DNA of 64,000 bases. Source: Streptomyces sp. SID13726. Lineage in GTDB: Bacteria > Actinomycetota > Actinomycetes > Streptomycetales > Streptomycetaceae. Below the pieces are notes generated by a model. That model searched no databases. It worked only from the letters and a program-made list of their open reading frames with translations, and was not told the origin of the DNA. Position 1 is the stretch's first letter. Every line of letters starts with the position of its first letter. The stretch lies in NCBI RefSeq assembly GCF_010548375.1, contig NZ_JAAGLY010000020.1, positions 90,162-154,161 of the forward strand, written 5' to 3'. The position numbers and the translations under genes were made by a program. Positions 32,715 to 41,372 of this stretch are shown here, one piece after another.

Positions 32715-32948
32715 GTGCGGTATAACGGCGCTGAGCCGTTTGCCGACCGAGAACCTGAGGGGGGCGTGCCTGTGGAGGGGGCAGAGTCAGAGACTGTGGA
32801 GGGGGCAGAGGAGTCCGAGACTGCGCCCGACCGAGACCACATCAAGGCGGTTGTCGACGGATGGCCCCCGCTGAGTCCCTTTCAGCGAATCGCGCTAGGC
32901 GTGATCCTGGGACCAGAGGCGGAGGAACCAGAGACACCCGAGACATGA
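32715..32948 (+). CDS. Small acidic plus-strand phage protein
   Basis: 77 aa if started at GTG 32715; a start at 32595 would overlap the previous gene. It has an acidic Glu-rich N-terminal half, then W-P-P-L-S-P-F-Q-R-I-A-L, a motif I associate with small proteins on Streptomyces mobile elements. It ends at the shared terminator. Function unknown. Confidence 0.55.
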   Translation: MRYNGAEPFADREPEGGVPVEGAESETVEGAEESETAPDRDHIKAVVDGWPPLSPFQRIALGVILGPEAEEPETPET

Positions 32949-32982
32949 GTAAGGCCCCTGTCCCGATTGGCAGGGGCCTTAC
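32949..32982. terminator. Bidirectional terminator, second copy of the TAAGGCCCCTG stem
   Basis: A perfect 12-bp stem GTAAGGCCCCTG / CAGGGGCCTTAC with a 10-base loop lies between convergent genes and overlaps the last codons of the minus-strand gene. The same stem sequence occurs at 17183-17218. Confidence 0.8.
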
Positions 32983-33272
32983 GTCGTGTCTCGGCAACGG
33001 TCTAGGTCTTTGTTCCGGTCGAATCGCGTAAGCGTCCGTCCATCAAAGGTGTTCCACAGAATCGTGATGACGCGCTTTGCCGCAAGGTTCACGGCCAACA
33101 CGATGCGGTCTGTATGGATGAGATGAACGCCCGGATAGGCCATGGACTCAATGGGCCTAACCGGGCGCTCTATTGCCTCTCTCAATTCCTCGGGGTCTAG
33201 CGCCATGTCGACTGCGCGACTCAAGGCGTGATGCGTGAAATTCCATTCGTCGGCATTGCGACGCGCAGTCAT
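32979..33272 (-). CDS. DUF4258-like small protein
   Basis: 97 aa. The pattern F-T-H-H-A-L-S-R near residue 12, a helix with E-L-R-E-A-I, then strands (H-L-I-H-T-D-R-I-V-L-A-V) and V-I-T-I-L-W near 70 is like DUF4258/BrnT-type small alpha-beta proteins that bind or cut RNA in some toxin families. No antitoxin gene is paired with it. It lies just downstream of the integrase. Family call tentative. Confidence 0.5.
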   Translation of the reverse strand: MTARRNADEWNFTHHALSRAVDMALDPEELREAIERPVRPIESMAYPGVHLIHTDRIVLAVNLAAKRVITILWNTFDGRTLTRFDRNKDLDRCRDTT

Positions 33273-33303
33273 ATGGCTGCCCTCTCTGGGGCAGCACTGC
33301 CCC

Positions 33304-34962
33304 CTATTGCCGCGGGATCACGGTGATTGTCGAGTAGTCAAGTTCTTCCGCAGGCGCAGCCTGAGCGCGCTTGCCCGGCTTCCGCCTGGGCGCCTGCCCG
33401 CATACGACGTACGTCATGAGGCGGACGATTTCCCGCCTGGGGCCCAACTCAAGTCGGCCCCATACCTGTTCGGCTGTCTCGTGTGCTGTCACGAAATCCT
33501 TGAGGGGCGATTCCCCTACAGCCTCCGTGAGCGTGGCAGAGATCGCCCTCAACCGGGCATTGATCTTTGCGTTGCCCGTCTGCAACTGAGCGGCATCAAT
33601 GCTGGGCTTGTCCGGGTCGGTTTCCGCGAACATGACGGCAAGTTGCGTTCGCTTTTCGATCAACACCGCCTGTTCGTTGCGCAGTCCCTCAACGTCGATT
33701 TCCTCGCCCTGGGGTGACACAAGCTCGATGAGATCCGGGCGGGACAGGCGCTCAACAATCAGCGCCGCAATGTACGTGTCGAGCAACGGTGCCGGTTGCC
33801 TGCCCTTGTCGCACACGTTGCACAGGTACAGAGGCATGGACGTTCCGGGAGTCTTGCAGCGCTGCCGCATGTACGGGCGCTCATGCTCCGGAATCTTGTC
33901 AATCTCGGCTGCGGTGACCCCGGGGCCTAGGCAGCGCTCACAGAGGTAAATGAGGCTGCCAAGCCACTTGGGGGTGTTGCCGGTTGTCGTCTTGCGTGAT
34001 GGGTCGGCAAACAAGGTAATCAGCGCCTGCCTCTCATCTTCGGTGATGATCGGATCAAAGGCGTTCCACTTGACGATTTCGCCTCGCCATACTGCGTGCC
34101 CCGCAACGCGAGGTGAGGTGAGGATGCCGAACAGGGTTTCCCGAGACCACCGCCCAGTCAGGACATTTTTGCCCCGGCGCGTCACCTTGCGTCCATCCGT
34201 CTCAGAGACAGTCGGAACCTTGCGCCTGTTGAGCGAGAGCAATACCTGATTCACCGGGACTTTGCCCAACAGAGCTTTCTTCCAACTGCGGATTTCGTCC
34301 CGCTCGTTGGGCCTGTGTTGGGTCATGTCCAACACAGGAACGTTTTCGTAAACCCTGTCGGCGATATCGGCCCTGGGGTTGATGCACTTGGAGCGCACGC
34401 GCCCGGTATCGACACCCCACCCGAACGGCCGGACGCCTCCGCCCCATTCACCATTCAGGGCGCGTCGCTTGTGCGAGAGAGAGACGCGCTCGCCCTTGTG
34501 GGCGGACTCTTCCTCTGCCTTGACAATGTCGCGCTTGAAGTCGGCCCTACCGGCTGCCCGCTTGAAGTTGTACGGGCCTCCGCGTTGCTGACTCCACAGG
34601 GTTGCACCCTTGGCGACGCACAGACGAATGAACTCATCCGCCTCCGACGTGTCACGTGTGAGCCTGTCTGCATGCCACACGATGACGATGGTGATGAGTC
34701 CCGCTTCAATGTCCCGCAGTAGGTCTTGGAACCCTGGGCGCTCGCGCTTTTGGGCAAAGGCGGAAATGCCAATGTCGGAGTAGTGCCGCTCGACTGCGCG
34801 CCCGACGTCCTCAAGGGCGAAATCCTCGTTCTCGGTGTGCTGGGACGCCACCCCCTTGCCCGTCTTCTGCTCATCAAGGGAGACTCGCCCGTAGCTCACG
34901 CAGAGTTGCGCGAGCGCTACGGATTGCGGCAGATTGGGCCGGATCAGAGTGGACTGTCCCAT
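33304..34962 (-). CDS. int: Large serine recombinase (phage integrase)
   Basis: 552 aa from ATG 34962, with GGAGGT upstream. Catalytic domain: Y-G-R-V-S with the nucleophilic Ser near residue 28, then D-I-G-I-S-A, R-P-G-F and H-A-D-R-L-T-R. The recombinase domain includes R-R-A-L-N-G-E-W-G-G-G-V-R-P-F-G (about 165-185). A Cys-rich zinc ribbon (C-E-R-C ... C-N-V-C, about 360-415) precedes a coiled-coil region (430-490), as in phiC31-type integrases. It is adjacent to attR and catalyses integration. Its leader is only about 60 bases from the host junction. Confidence 0.95.
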   Translation of the reverse strand: MGQSTLIRPNLPQSVALAQLCVSYGRVSLDEQKTGKGVASQHTENEDFALEDVGRAVERHYSDIGISAFAQKRERPGFQDLLRDIEAGLITIVIVWHADRLTRDTSEADEFIRLCVAKGATLWSQQRGGPYNFKRAAGRADFKRDIVKAEEESAHKGERVSLSHKRRALNGEWGGGVRPFGWGVDTGRVRSKCINPRADIADRVYENVPVLDMTQHRPNERDEIRSWKKALLGKVPVNQVLLSLNRRKVPTVSETDGRKVTRRGKNVLTGRWSRETLFGILTSPRVAGHAVWRGEIVKWNAFDPIITEDERQALITLFADPSRKTTTGNTPKWLGSLIYLCERCLGPGVTAAEIDKIPEHERPYMRQRCKTPGTSMPLYLCNVCDKGRQPAPLLDTYIAALIVERLSRPDLIELVSPQGEEIDVEGLRNEQAVLIEKRTQLAVMFAETDPDKPSIDAAQLQTGNAKINARLRAISATLTEAVGESPLKDFVTAHETAEQVWGRLELGPRREIVRLMTYVVCGQAPRRKPGKRAQAAPAEELDYSTITVIPRQ

Positions 34963-35004
34963 GTGTCCGTTATACCTCCGTTTGGGGCCCCTGTTAAGGG
35001 CTAG

Positions 35005-35045
35005 CGAATCGGGCACACAGGCCATGTGTGGGGAAGTCGACCCTG
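35005..35045. other. attR: right prophage-host junction
   Basis: Phage sequence left of here joins host ABC-ATPase sequence inside its Walker A motif (host reading starts about 35028: V-G-K-S-T). The dyad CACACA-N5-TGTGTG at 35014-35030 marks the likely centre of the att site. The exact crossover dinucleotide cannot be fixed without attL or an empty site. Confidence 0.72.
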
Positions 35046-35585
35046 CTGCACTGTCTCGCCGGCATCGTGACACCCGACTCCGGGTCGATCCTGTACGGCG
35101 GGCGCGAGATGGCGACCATGAGCGACGCCGAGCGCAGTGCCCTCAGGCGCTCCGACTTCGGGTTCGTCTTCCAGTTCGGGCAGCTGGTCCCCGAACTGAC
35201 CTGCGTCGAGAACGTGGCGCTTCCGCTGCGCCTGAACGGCACCTCCCGCAAGGAGGCCGAGCGGACCGCGCTCACCTGGATGGAGCGCCTGGAGGTCGAC
35301 GGCCTCCGCAAGAAGCGGCCCGGTGAGGTGTCCGGCGGCCAGGGGCAGCGGGTGGCCGTGGCCCGGTCCCTGGTGACCAGCCCGCGCGTGGTGTTCGCCG
35401 ACGAGCCGACCGGCGCGCTCGACTCCCTCAACGGCGAGCGGGTGATGGAGCTGCTCACGGACGCCGCCCGGTCCACCAACGCGGCCGTCGTCCTCGTCAC
35501 GCACGAGGCACGGGTCGCCGCCTACTCCGACCGCGAGATCGTCGTACGGGACGGCAAGTCCCGGGACATGGAGCGGGTCGTATGA
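35028..35585 (+). pseudogene. ABC transporter ATP-binding protein, 5' truncated by prophage
   Basis: 185 codons remain. Present: the end of Walker A (G-K-S-T), Q-loop F-Q-F-G-Q-L near residue 48, signature S-G-G-Q near 105, Walker B V-V-F-A-D-E-P near 124, and H-loop T-H-E near 163. The first 35-45 residues, including most of the P-loop glycines, are lost to the integration; upstream in frame there is a stop at 34995. It overlaps the permease start (ATGA). The product should be inactive unless a cryptic start restores function. Confidence 0.88.
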
Positions 35586-37948
35586 ACGTCGGGCAGTGGT
35601 CAAGGGACCTCGGCATGGGGGTCAGGTTCGCCTTCGCGGGCGGGCGCGAGGGGTGGATGCGGGCGACGCTGACCGCGGTCGGCGTCGGTCTCGGGGTGGC
35701 CTTGCTGCTGCTGACCACCGCGCTGCCGAGCGCGCTCTCGGTCCGGCACGAGCGGGAAGCCGCCCGCTCGGACATCACGTACAACGAGCCGACCGTGAAG
35801 AAGGGCGACAACACCCTGCTGTCGGCGAACGCGTCGACCACCTTCAGGGAGACGGACATCCGCGGCCGGGACATCGAGCCCGAGGGACCCAAGGCGCCCC
35901 TGCCGCCGGGGCTCTCCACGTTCCCGGCGGCCGGCGAGATGGTCGTCTCCCCCGCGCTGAAGGAGCTGCTGGAGTCGGACGGCGGCAAGCTCCTGCGGGA
36001 GCGGCTGCCGGCGCGGATCGTCGGCACCATCGGCGAGAGCGGGCTGATCGGCTCCCATGAATTCGCCTTCTACCGCGGGGCCGAGGGGCTCGCCGCACAG
36101 GGGGTCGACGGCGCCCGAGTCACCCGGATCGACAAGTTCGGTGACCCGAACCCGCCCCAGTCGGACTCCGACCCGGTGCTGGTGCTGCTGGTCCTGGTCG
36201 TCTTCGTGGTGCTGCTGATGCCGGTCGCCGTGTTCATCACCGCGGCCGTGCGCTTCGGCGGCGAGCGGCGCGACCGGCGGCTCGCGGCCCTGCGGCTGGT
36301 GGGCGCCGACGGCCGCTCGACCCGGCGGATCGCGGCCGGCGAGGCGCTGGCGGGCGCGGTGCTCGGACTCGTCCTCGGTGCCGTGTTCTTCCTGATCGGC
36401 CGTGAAGTGGCGGGCTCCGTCGAGGTGTTCGGGCAGAGCGTGTTCCCGAGCTATCTCAACCCCTCGCCGCTGCTGGCCCTGCTGGTCGGGGTCTCGGTGC
36501 CCGCGGCGGCCGTCCTCGTGACGCTGCTCGCCCTGCGGGGCGTGGTCATCGAGCCGCTCGGCGTGGTGCGGACGGCGAAGCCCGCCCGGCGCCGGCTGTG
36601 GTGGCGGCTGCTGGTACCGCTGGCCGGTCTCGGGATGCTCTACCCGATGGTCGGACAGGGCCGGGACGGCGGCGACTTCAACCAGTACCTCGTCACCGGC
36701 GGTGTCATCCTGCTCCTGGTCGGCGTGACCGCGCTGCTGCCGTGGATCGTCGAGGCGGTCGTGGCCCGGCTGGGCGCCGGCGGACTCTCCTGGCAACTGG
36801 CCGTGCGCAGGCTCCAGTTGAGCAGCGGTACGGCGGCCAGGATGGTCAACGGCATCGCGGTGGCGGTGGCCGGGGCGATCGCTCTCCAGATGCTGTTCGC
36901 GGCCACCGAGAGCGACTACACCAAGCCGTCCGGCTACGACGTCTCCCGTGCCCAGATGCAGGTGAGCGTCCCGGAGGGGAAGACGCTCGCCGCGACCGCG
37001 AAGCAGTTCACCGACACCGAGGGCGTCGCGCAGGTGTACGCCTTCGACGAGGGGTACGTGAGCGACGGCAAGAGCGTCGACGCGAACGGGACCCGGGTGA
37101 CGGTCGCGGACTGCACCTCGCTGCGTGAGGTGGCCGCGCTGCCGTCCTGCCGCGACGGTGACGTCTTCTCCGTCAAGGCCGCGGTGGACTCGGACGGCGA
37201 GGCCTCCGGTGTCGTGAACGCGGACGGCGAGTCCGAGGTGTCGAGCGCTCCCGGCACCAAGCTGTACTTCGACACCTCCGGCAATCCGGAGAAGTCCACC
37301 TGGGTCACCTGGACCGTGCCGAAGGGTGTCAAGCAGGGCCGGTCGATCACGGACCCGACGGGCTTCAGGCGGGCCGGCCTCCTGATCACCCCGGGCGCCT
37401 TCCCCGCGAACGCCGCGGGGAGCGTGCGCGGACAGGTCTATCTGCGGCTGGACGAGTCGGTGCCGGACGCGCGCGACCACGTACGCAACACGGCGGCCCG
37501 GGTCGATCCGCGCGAGGAGCCGATGACCTGGGTGTCCACCAGGAGCAACGACCGCTACGAGACCATCCGCACCGGCCTGTTCGTGGGTGCCGTCTGTGTG
37601 CTGGCGCTGATCGGGGCGAGTCTGCTGGTCTCCCAGCTGGAGCAGTTGCGCGAGCGCAAGAAGCTGCTGTCGGCGCTGGTCGCCTTCGGCACCCGGCGGC
37701 GCACCCTGAGCCTGTCGGTGCTGTGGCAGACGGCGATCCCGATCACCCTCGGACTGCTGCTGGCCACGGTGGTGGGGCTGGGCCTGGGGGTCGTCCTGCT
37801 GCGGATGACGGACACCTCGATCCGGGTGGACTGGTCGAGCGTGCTGTCGATGACCGGGGTGGGCGCCGGGGTGGTCCTGGTGGTGACGCTGCTGAGCCTG
37901 CCGCCGCTGCTGAGGCTGATGCGGCCGGACGGGCTGCGGACGGAGTAG
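35582..37948 (+). CDS. FtsX-type ABC transporter permease
   Basis: 788 aa. One N-terminal membrane helix (about 25-45), an extracytoplasmic domain, then three helices (about 200-330), a linker with two more helices (about 350-410), a second extracytoplasmic domain (about 440-655), and three C-terminal helices (about 660-780). This duplicated FtsX/MacB-like layout fits lipid or peptide export permeases of Streptomyces. It was cotranscribed with the upstream ATPase, which is now broken; its promoter is probably also displaced. Confidence 0.88.
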   Translation: MNVGQWSRDLGMGVRFAFAGGREGWMRATLTAVGVGLGVALLLLTTALPSALSVRHEREAARSDITYNEPTVKKGDNTLLSANASTTFRETDIRGRDIEPEGPKAPLPPGLSTFPAAGEMVVSPALKELLESDGGKLLRERLPARIVGTIGESGLIGSHEFAFYRGAEGLAAQGVDGARVTRIDKFGDPNPPQSDSDPVLVLLVLVVFVVLLMPVAVFITAAVRFGGERRDRRLAALRLVGADGRSTRRIAAGEALAGAVLGLVLGAVFFLIGREVAGSVEVFGQSVFPSYLNPSPLLALLVGVSVPAAAVLVTLLALRGVVIEPLGVVRTAKPARRRLWWRLLVPLAGLGMLYPMVGQGRDGGDFNQYLVTGGVILLLVGVTALLPWIVEAVVARLGAGGLSWQLAVRRLQLSSGTAARMVNGIAVAVAGAIALQMLFAATESDYTKPSGYDVSRAQMQVSVPEGKTLAATAKQFTDTEGVAQVYAFDEGYVSDGKSVDANGTRVTVADCTSLREVAALPSCRDGDVFSVKAAVDSDGEASGVVNADGESEVSSAPGTKLYFDTSGNPEKSTWVTWTVPKGVKQGRSITDPTGFRRAGLLITPGAFPANAAGSVRGQVYLRLDESVPDARDHVRNTAARVDPREEPMTWVSTRSNDRYETIRTGLFVGAVCVLALIGASLLVSQLEQLRERKKLLSALVAFGTRRRTLSLSVLWQTAIPITLGLLLATVVGLGLGVVLLRMTDTSIRVDWSSVLSMTGVGAGVVLVVTLLSLPPLLRLMRPDGLRTE

Positions 37949-37971
37949 CCGCCCGCAGCCGGACGTCCCGC

Positions 37972-38400
37972 TCAGAGGCTGTACTCCTTCACCACCCGGC
38001 GGACCTGGGCGAACAGCATGCCCACGTTGACGGACTTGCGGCAGACCACGACGGCCACCACGTCCTGCTGCTCGTTCATCCGCACGAACAGGTGGGTGAG
38101 GTTCTCGCTGTTGACGAGGATCTCCTGGAAGAAGTGGTTGTCACTGGCCATGCCGCGGCGTTCCTTGAAGACGTCCTCGATCATCACGACCGTGCGTCCC
38201 TGGAACAGGTCGAGCGTCGCACCCGCCAGCAGGTCCAGGACCTCTGGCGGGTGGTTCTCGACGGTCTCGTACGACAGCAGCATGCCGGTGGACATGTCGA
38301 CCACGCCGGAGGCGACGCAGTCGGGGGCGTCGGTGCGAAGGGACTTGACCAGGCCCATCACCTGGTCGGAGAAACCTGTCGTCATGCGCTTCGTCGCCAT
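37972..38400 (-). CDS. Roadblock/LC7-like protein, third gene of signalling operon
   Basis: 142 aa. Alpha/beta pattern V-A-S-G-V-V-D-M-S-T-G-M-L-L (30-43), a long helix, strands V-V-M-I-E-D and L-T-H-L-F-V-R, then V-V-A-V-V-V-C: a single roadblock/LC7-like fold as in MglB-type GTPase regulators. It starts 4 bases after the preceding roadblock gene and probably pairs with it. Convergent with the permease gene. Confidence 0.62.
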   Translation of the reverse strand: MATKRMTTGFSDQVMGLVKSLRTDAPDCVASGVVDMSTGMLLSYETVENHPPEVLDLLAGATLDLFQGRTVVMIEDVFKERRGMASDNHFFQEILVNSENLTHLFVRMNEQQDVVAVVVCRKSVNVGMLFAQVRRVVKEYSL

Positions 38401-38404
38401 CCCT

Positions 38405-38851
38405 TCAGACTCCTTCTGGTGCTTTCTCGGTCGCTCGGTTCGACTCGGTCGCTTCGGCCGCCGCCTCGGTCGCCTCGGTCGCCTCGTCGGTGAGGATCGA
38501 GCCGATCCGGTTCAGGGTCGGCTGGGTCACCCGGTGCAGCTGGTCCACGTCCAGGCCCTCGTCGCCGAGTACGACCATCAGGGCGGTGTCGCCGACGGCG
38601 TAGAAGGCGGCGCAGCCGTGGCTGCCGTAGGTCACCGTGCGGCGCAGCGAGCCACGGGCGGTCGCCCCCGCGGTGCGCCGGGCGAGGCCGAGCCCGGCCG
38701 CGGCGAGGGCGGCGAGGCCCTCCGGGTCGATCGAGTCGGCGGTGTCGGCGGCGATGAGCAGCCCGTCCGCGGCGGCGACCGCGGTGTCCGTGATACCGGT
38801 GACCTGTTCCCGCAGACCGCGCATTTCGAGCGCCAGGGCTTTGTGATCCAT
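38405..38851 (-). CDS. Roadblock/LC7 domain protein
   Basis: 148 aa from ATG 38851, with GGGGAG upstream; nine extra residues in frame precede it. Domain: V-T-G-I-T-D-T-A-V-A-A-A-D-G-L-L-I-A-A-D (26-45), a central helix with I-D-P-E-G-L-A-A, a Y-G-S strand and L-M-V-V-L-G-D. The C-terminal tail (118-148) is a Glu/Ala/Thr repeat. This family regulates small GTPases and multicomponent conservons in Streptomyces. Confidence 0.82.
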   Translation of the reverse strand: MDHKALALEMRGLREQVTGITDTAVAAADGLLIAADTADSIDPEGLAALAAAGLGLARRTAGATARGSLRRTVTYGSHGCAAFYAVGDTALMVVLGDEGLDVDQLHRVTQPTLNRIGSILTDEATEATEAAAEATESNRATEKAPEGV

Positions 38852-38892
38852 GTACTCAACTCCCCTATTCCTGTTCACATCTGGTCGGCCTG

Positions 38893-39711
38893 TTATTTCG
38901 TCATTCCGTTTCGGAGCCGGAAGAAGCTGCCGGGTTTGCGGCGGGGCAGATCGGTCCGGGTGGGCGGTGGGGACTGCTCCACGGGCGAGGGTTTGCGGGG
39001 CCGCAGATCATGCCCTTCGGGCAGGGTGCGGACCGGGATGACCGCGGGTGGCCCGGCGCACTCCAGGAGCCCTTCGTCGAGCATCCGCGCGACCTCGACC
39101 GTGACGGTGTAGACACCGCGCCCGACCCGGAAGGCGAGGTCCCGGGCCGTGCTGCGGCCGTCGGCGTGGGTGAGCAGATCGCGCCGCAGACCGCCGGCCC
39201 CGTCGTCGGTGCCCGAGCGCACGGGGCGTTCGCGGTCGGGGTGCACGGAGTGCGGCAGATTGGCGAGGGCGGTGAGTCTGCGGGTCGCGTCCTGGAGCAG
39301 CCGCAGAGGTGGTTCACCCACCGGGACCTGGGCGAACGGCACCTCGGTGGCGAACCGTTCGCACTCCTCGACCCGGCCGGCGGCGATCGCGAAGACCGCG
39401 TCGTGCAGGGCCAGCGCGCACACCACGCGCAGTTGCGCGGCCCCCGCGTAGCCGTGCGCGATGAGCGCGGTCGCCGGCCAGCGCGCGCCGCCGGACTCCC
39501 GCACCAGTTCGGCCCACTGCTCGCCGCTGACCCGCCCGGAGCGCAGCAGCAGGGCCTCGGGGCCGGGGGCGCCCGGCGACTCGGCGGCGACCACCCGTCC
39601 GTCGCCGAAGTGGAGGGTGCCGCCCGGGGTTCCGGTGACCCGCAGCTCTCCGGTGAAGCCGTCGCGCCCGCACGAGGCCAGGGCCTGTGCCAGGTGTTCG
39701 TGGCCCGACAT
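38893..39711 (-). CDS. DUF4388 (PATAN-like) domain protein
   Basis: 272 aa from ATG 39711 (GGGGGGTG upstream). Residues 5-45 (G-F-T-G-E-L-R-V-T-G ... L-H-F-G-D-G-R-V-V-A-A) are the DUF4388 signature, followed by helical dimer-type regions and a winged-helix-like segment near 190-235 (L-L-T-H-A-D-G-R-S-T-A-R-D-L-A). The Pro/Arg-rich C-terminus is disordered. As first gene before two roadblock proteins it probably senses or scaffolds in a GTPase-type signalling system. Confidence 0.78.
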   Translation of the reverse strand: MSGHEHLAQALASCGRDGFTGELRVTGTPGGTLHFGDGRVVAAESPGAPGPEALLLRSGRVSGEQWAELVRESGGARWPATALIAHGYAGAAQLRVVCALALHDAVFAIAAGRVEECERFATEVPFAQVPVGEPPLRLLQDATRRLTALANLPHSVHPDRERPVRSGTDDGAGGLRRDLLTHADGRSTARDLAFRVGRGVYTVTVEVARMLDEGLLECAGPPAVIPVRTLPEGHDLRPRKPSPVEQSPPPTRTDLPRRKPGSFFRLRNGMTK

Positions 39712-39865
39712 CACACCCCCCGCCGCCTCGTACACACGCCTGACGCGTAGCACTGAGGAGGGAAGGTGTATCAGTCCGGGCGCATATTCCGGGCGCCGCT
39801 TTCCCAGCTGCCGCTAGTTGACGGAAGTTGAGTCGCGGGGCTACTCAAAACAGTGCGTTCGGCGC

Positions 39866-41239
39866 TCATTTGACCGAATTCGAGGCAGGTTTTTCAGGGT
39901 CCGGAGGCGGCTGATCGGCCGGCCCCTCCTCGCCCGCGACGTCCCCGTCGCCGCTCCCGTCCCCGCCGTCGTCCACGCCCTCGTCCCCGGCCGACTGCTC
40001 CTCGGCGTAGGCCTTGAGGTAGCTCACCACCGTGTTCGTCACCGCCACCAGCGGTACGGCCACCACCGCGCCGCCGATGCCGGCCACCATGCCGCCGGTC
40101 GCGACCGTCAGCACCACCGCGAGCGGGTGGACGCGCACCGCGCGGCCGAGGATGAACGGCTGGAGGATGTGGCCCTCGATCTGCTGGACGGCGAGGACCA
40201 CCGCGAGGGTCATCACCGAGGTGAACACGCCCTGGGTGACCAGCGCGACGACCACCGCGAGCGCGCCGGAGGCGACCGCGCCGACGAGCGGGATGAAGGA
40301 GAACAGGAAGATGAAGACGGCCAGCGGCACGGCCATGGGGACATTGAGGAAGTAGATGCCGACGCCGATGAAGACGGCGTCGATGAGGGCCACCAGGACC
40401 GTGCCGCGGACGTAGGCGGTCAGGGTGTGCCAGGCGCGCGGGCCGGCGCCGGCCACGGCGGGACGGGCGGCCGCGGGGACCAGCTTCAGCGACCACTCCC
40501 AGATGCGGCGGCCGTCGTAGAGCAGGAAGAGGGTGGAGAAGAAGGTCAGCAGGATGCCGGTGAGCGCCTCCACGACGACCTGGACGCCCTCCAGGCCCGC
40601 GGAGGTGATCTGGTCGGTGTTGGCGCCGACCGCCTCGCGGAGGTTCTTGGCGATCTGGTTGATCTGCTTGTCGGTGACGTGGAACGGGCTCTTCAGCAGC
40701 CAGTTGCGCAGATCGTCGATGCCGTTCTGGATCTGGTCGGAGAGCGTGTCGATGTTCTCCATGACCTGCCAGGTCACGAACCAGCCCATCAGGCCGATGA
40801 CGACGAACCCGAGGATCGCGGTGAGGGCCGTGGCGGGGCCGCGGGGCACGCCGTGGCTCCGGAGGCGGGCCACGGTCGGCTGGAGCAGCGCGGTGATGAG
40901 CAGGGCCACGACGAAGGCGAACACGACAAGCTGTACGGCGCTGATGACCCGCATCAGCACCCAGACCGTGCCCGCGAGGATCAGCAGCCGCCAGCCGGCC
41001 TCGGCGGCGACCCGGACGCCCCACGGCACCGCCTGTGCCGGATCGGGACGGGGGACCAGCACCACGGGCCGGCGGGAGGCGGGACTCGCGGGCTTCCTCG
41101 GCTTGCGCGCGGGCGGCGGCGGGGCGGAGTCCGCCTCGGCCTCCTCACGGGCCACCTCGGCGCGGCGCTCGTCCAACCGCTCTCCCACATCGGTCAGCCG
41201 GGCACCGAGCCGACCGAGCCACCCTGGCACTCGCGACAT
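39866..41239 (-). CDS. AI-2E family transporter
   Basis: 457 aa from ATG 41239, GAGGA upstream. The N-terminal 75 residues are charged and Pro-rich, then about eight membrane helices (95-390). A long amphipathic extracytoplasmic region (about 170-250) lies between helices 3 and 4, and helix segments contain F-I-P-L-V-G, as in the TqsA/PerM family. The tail is acidic. The family includes exporters of signalling molecules and Na+/H+ transporters, so the substrate is unknown. Confidence 0.88.
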   Translation of the reverse strand: MSRVPGWLGRLGARLTDVGERLDERRAEVAREEAEADSAPPPPARKPRKPASPASRRPVVLVPRPDPAQAVPWGVRVAAEAGWRLLILAGTVWVLMRVISAVQLVVFAFVVALLITALLQPTVARLRSHGVPRGPATALTAILGFVVIGLMGWFVTWQVMENIDTLSDQIQNGIDDLRNWLLKSPFHVTDKQINQIAKNLREAVGANTDQITSAGLEGVQVVVEALTGILLTFFSTLFLLYDGRRIWEWSLKLVPAAARPAVAGAGPRAWHTLTAYVRGTVLVALIDAVFIGVGIYFLNVPMAVPLAVFIFLFSFIPLVGAVASGALAVVVALVTQGVFTSVMTLAVVLAVQQIEGHILQPFILGRAVRVHPLAVVLTVATGGMVAGIGGAVVAVPLVAVTNTVVSYLKAYAEEQSAGDEGVDDGGDGSGDGDVAGEEGPADQPPPDPEKPASNSVK

Positions 41240-41311
41240 GATCCGTCCTCTTCCCCCGTCTCTCCCCACTACTCCCCCCTGGAGTCGTCCGGTCCGACCG
41301 TACAGGGCGAC

Positions 41312-41340
41312 AGCCCCTCCCCCTAGGACGGGGCGGGGCT
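41312..41340 (-). terminator. Terminator downstream of SLT genes
   Basis: Stem AGCCCCTCCCC / GGGGCGGGGCT with one internal mismatch and a 7-base loop, 32 bases past the stop of the second SLT gene. No T-run, as usual in high-GC DNA. Confidence 0.6.
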
Positions 41341-41372
41341 GCGTGAGGTTGAGCGGGCGGGGCGGCCCGTGA

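Larger units (their letters stand above)
1..35030. mobile_element. Integrated siphovirus-type prophage, right-hand part
   Basis: A complete HK97-type packaging, head and tail module, phage replication and nuclease genes, and a large serine integrase beside a disrupted host gene define an integrated temperate phage. Nearly all genes are on the minus strand with very tight packing, and base composition is clearly less GC-rich than the flank beyond 35030. The left attachment site and the lysis genes are not in the window. Whether the prophage is still inducible cannot be decided here; the structural genes all look intact. Confidence 0.96.

Noticed and set aside
32979..33272. Toxin-antitoxin pair next to the integrase
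   Set aside because: The DUF4258-like fold hints at a toxin, but no partner gene is coupled to it, so a pair cannot be claimed.
35600..37480. Very long open frame antisense to the ABC permease
   Set aside because: High-GC DNA gives long antisense frames; composition is Arg/Gly/His-rich without domains, while the plus-strand frame encodes a clear membrane protein.
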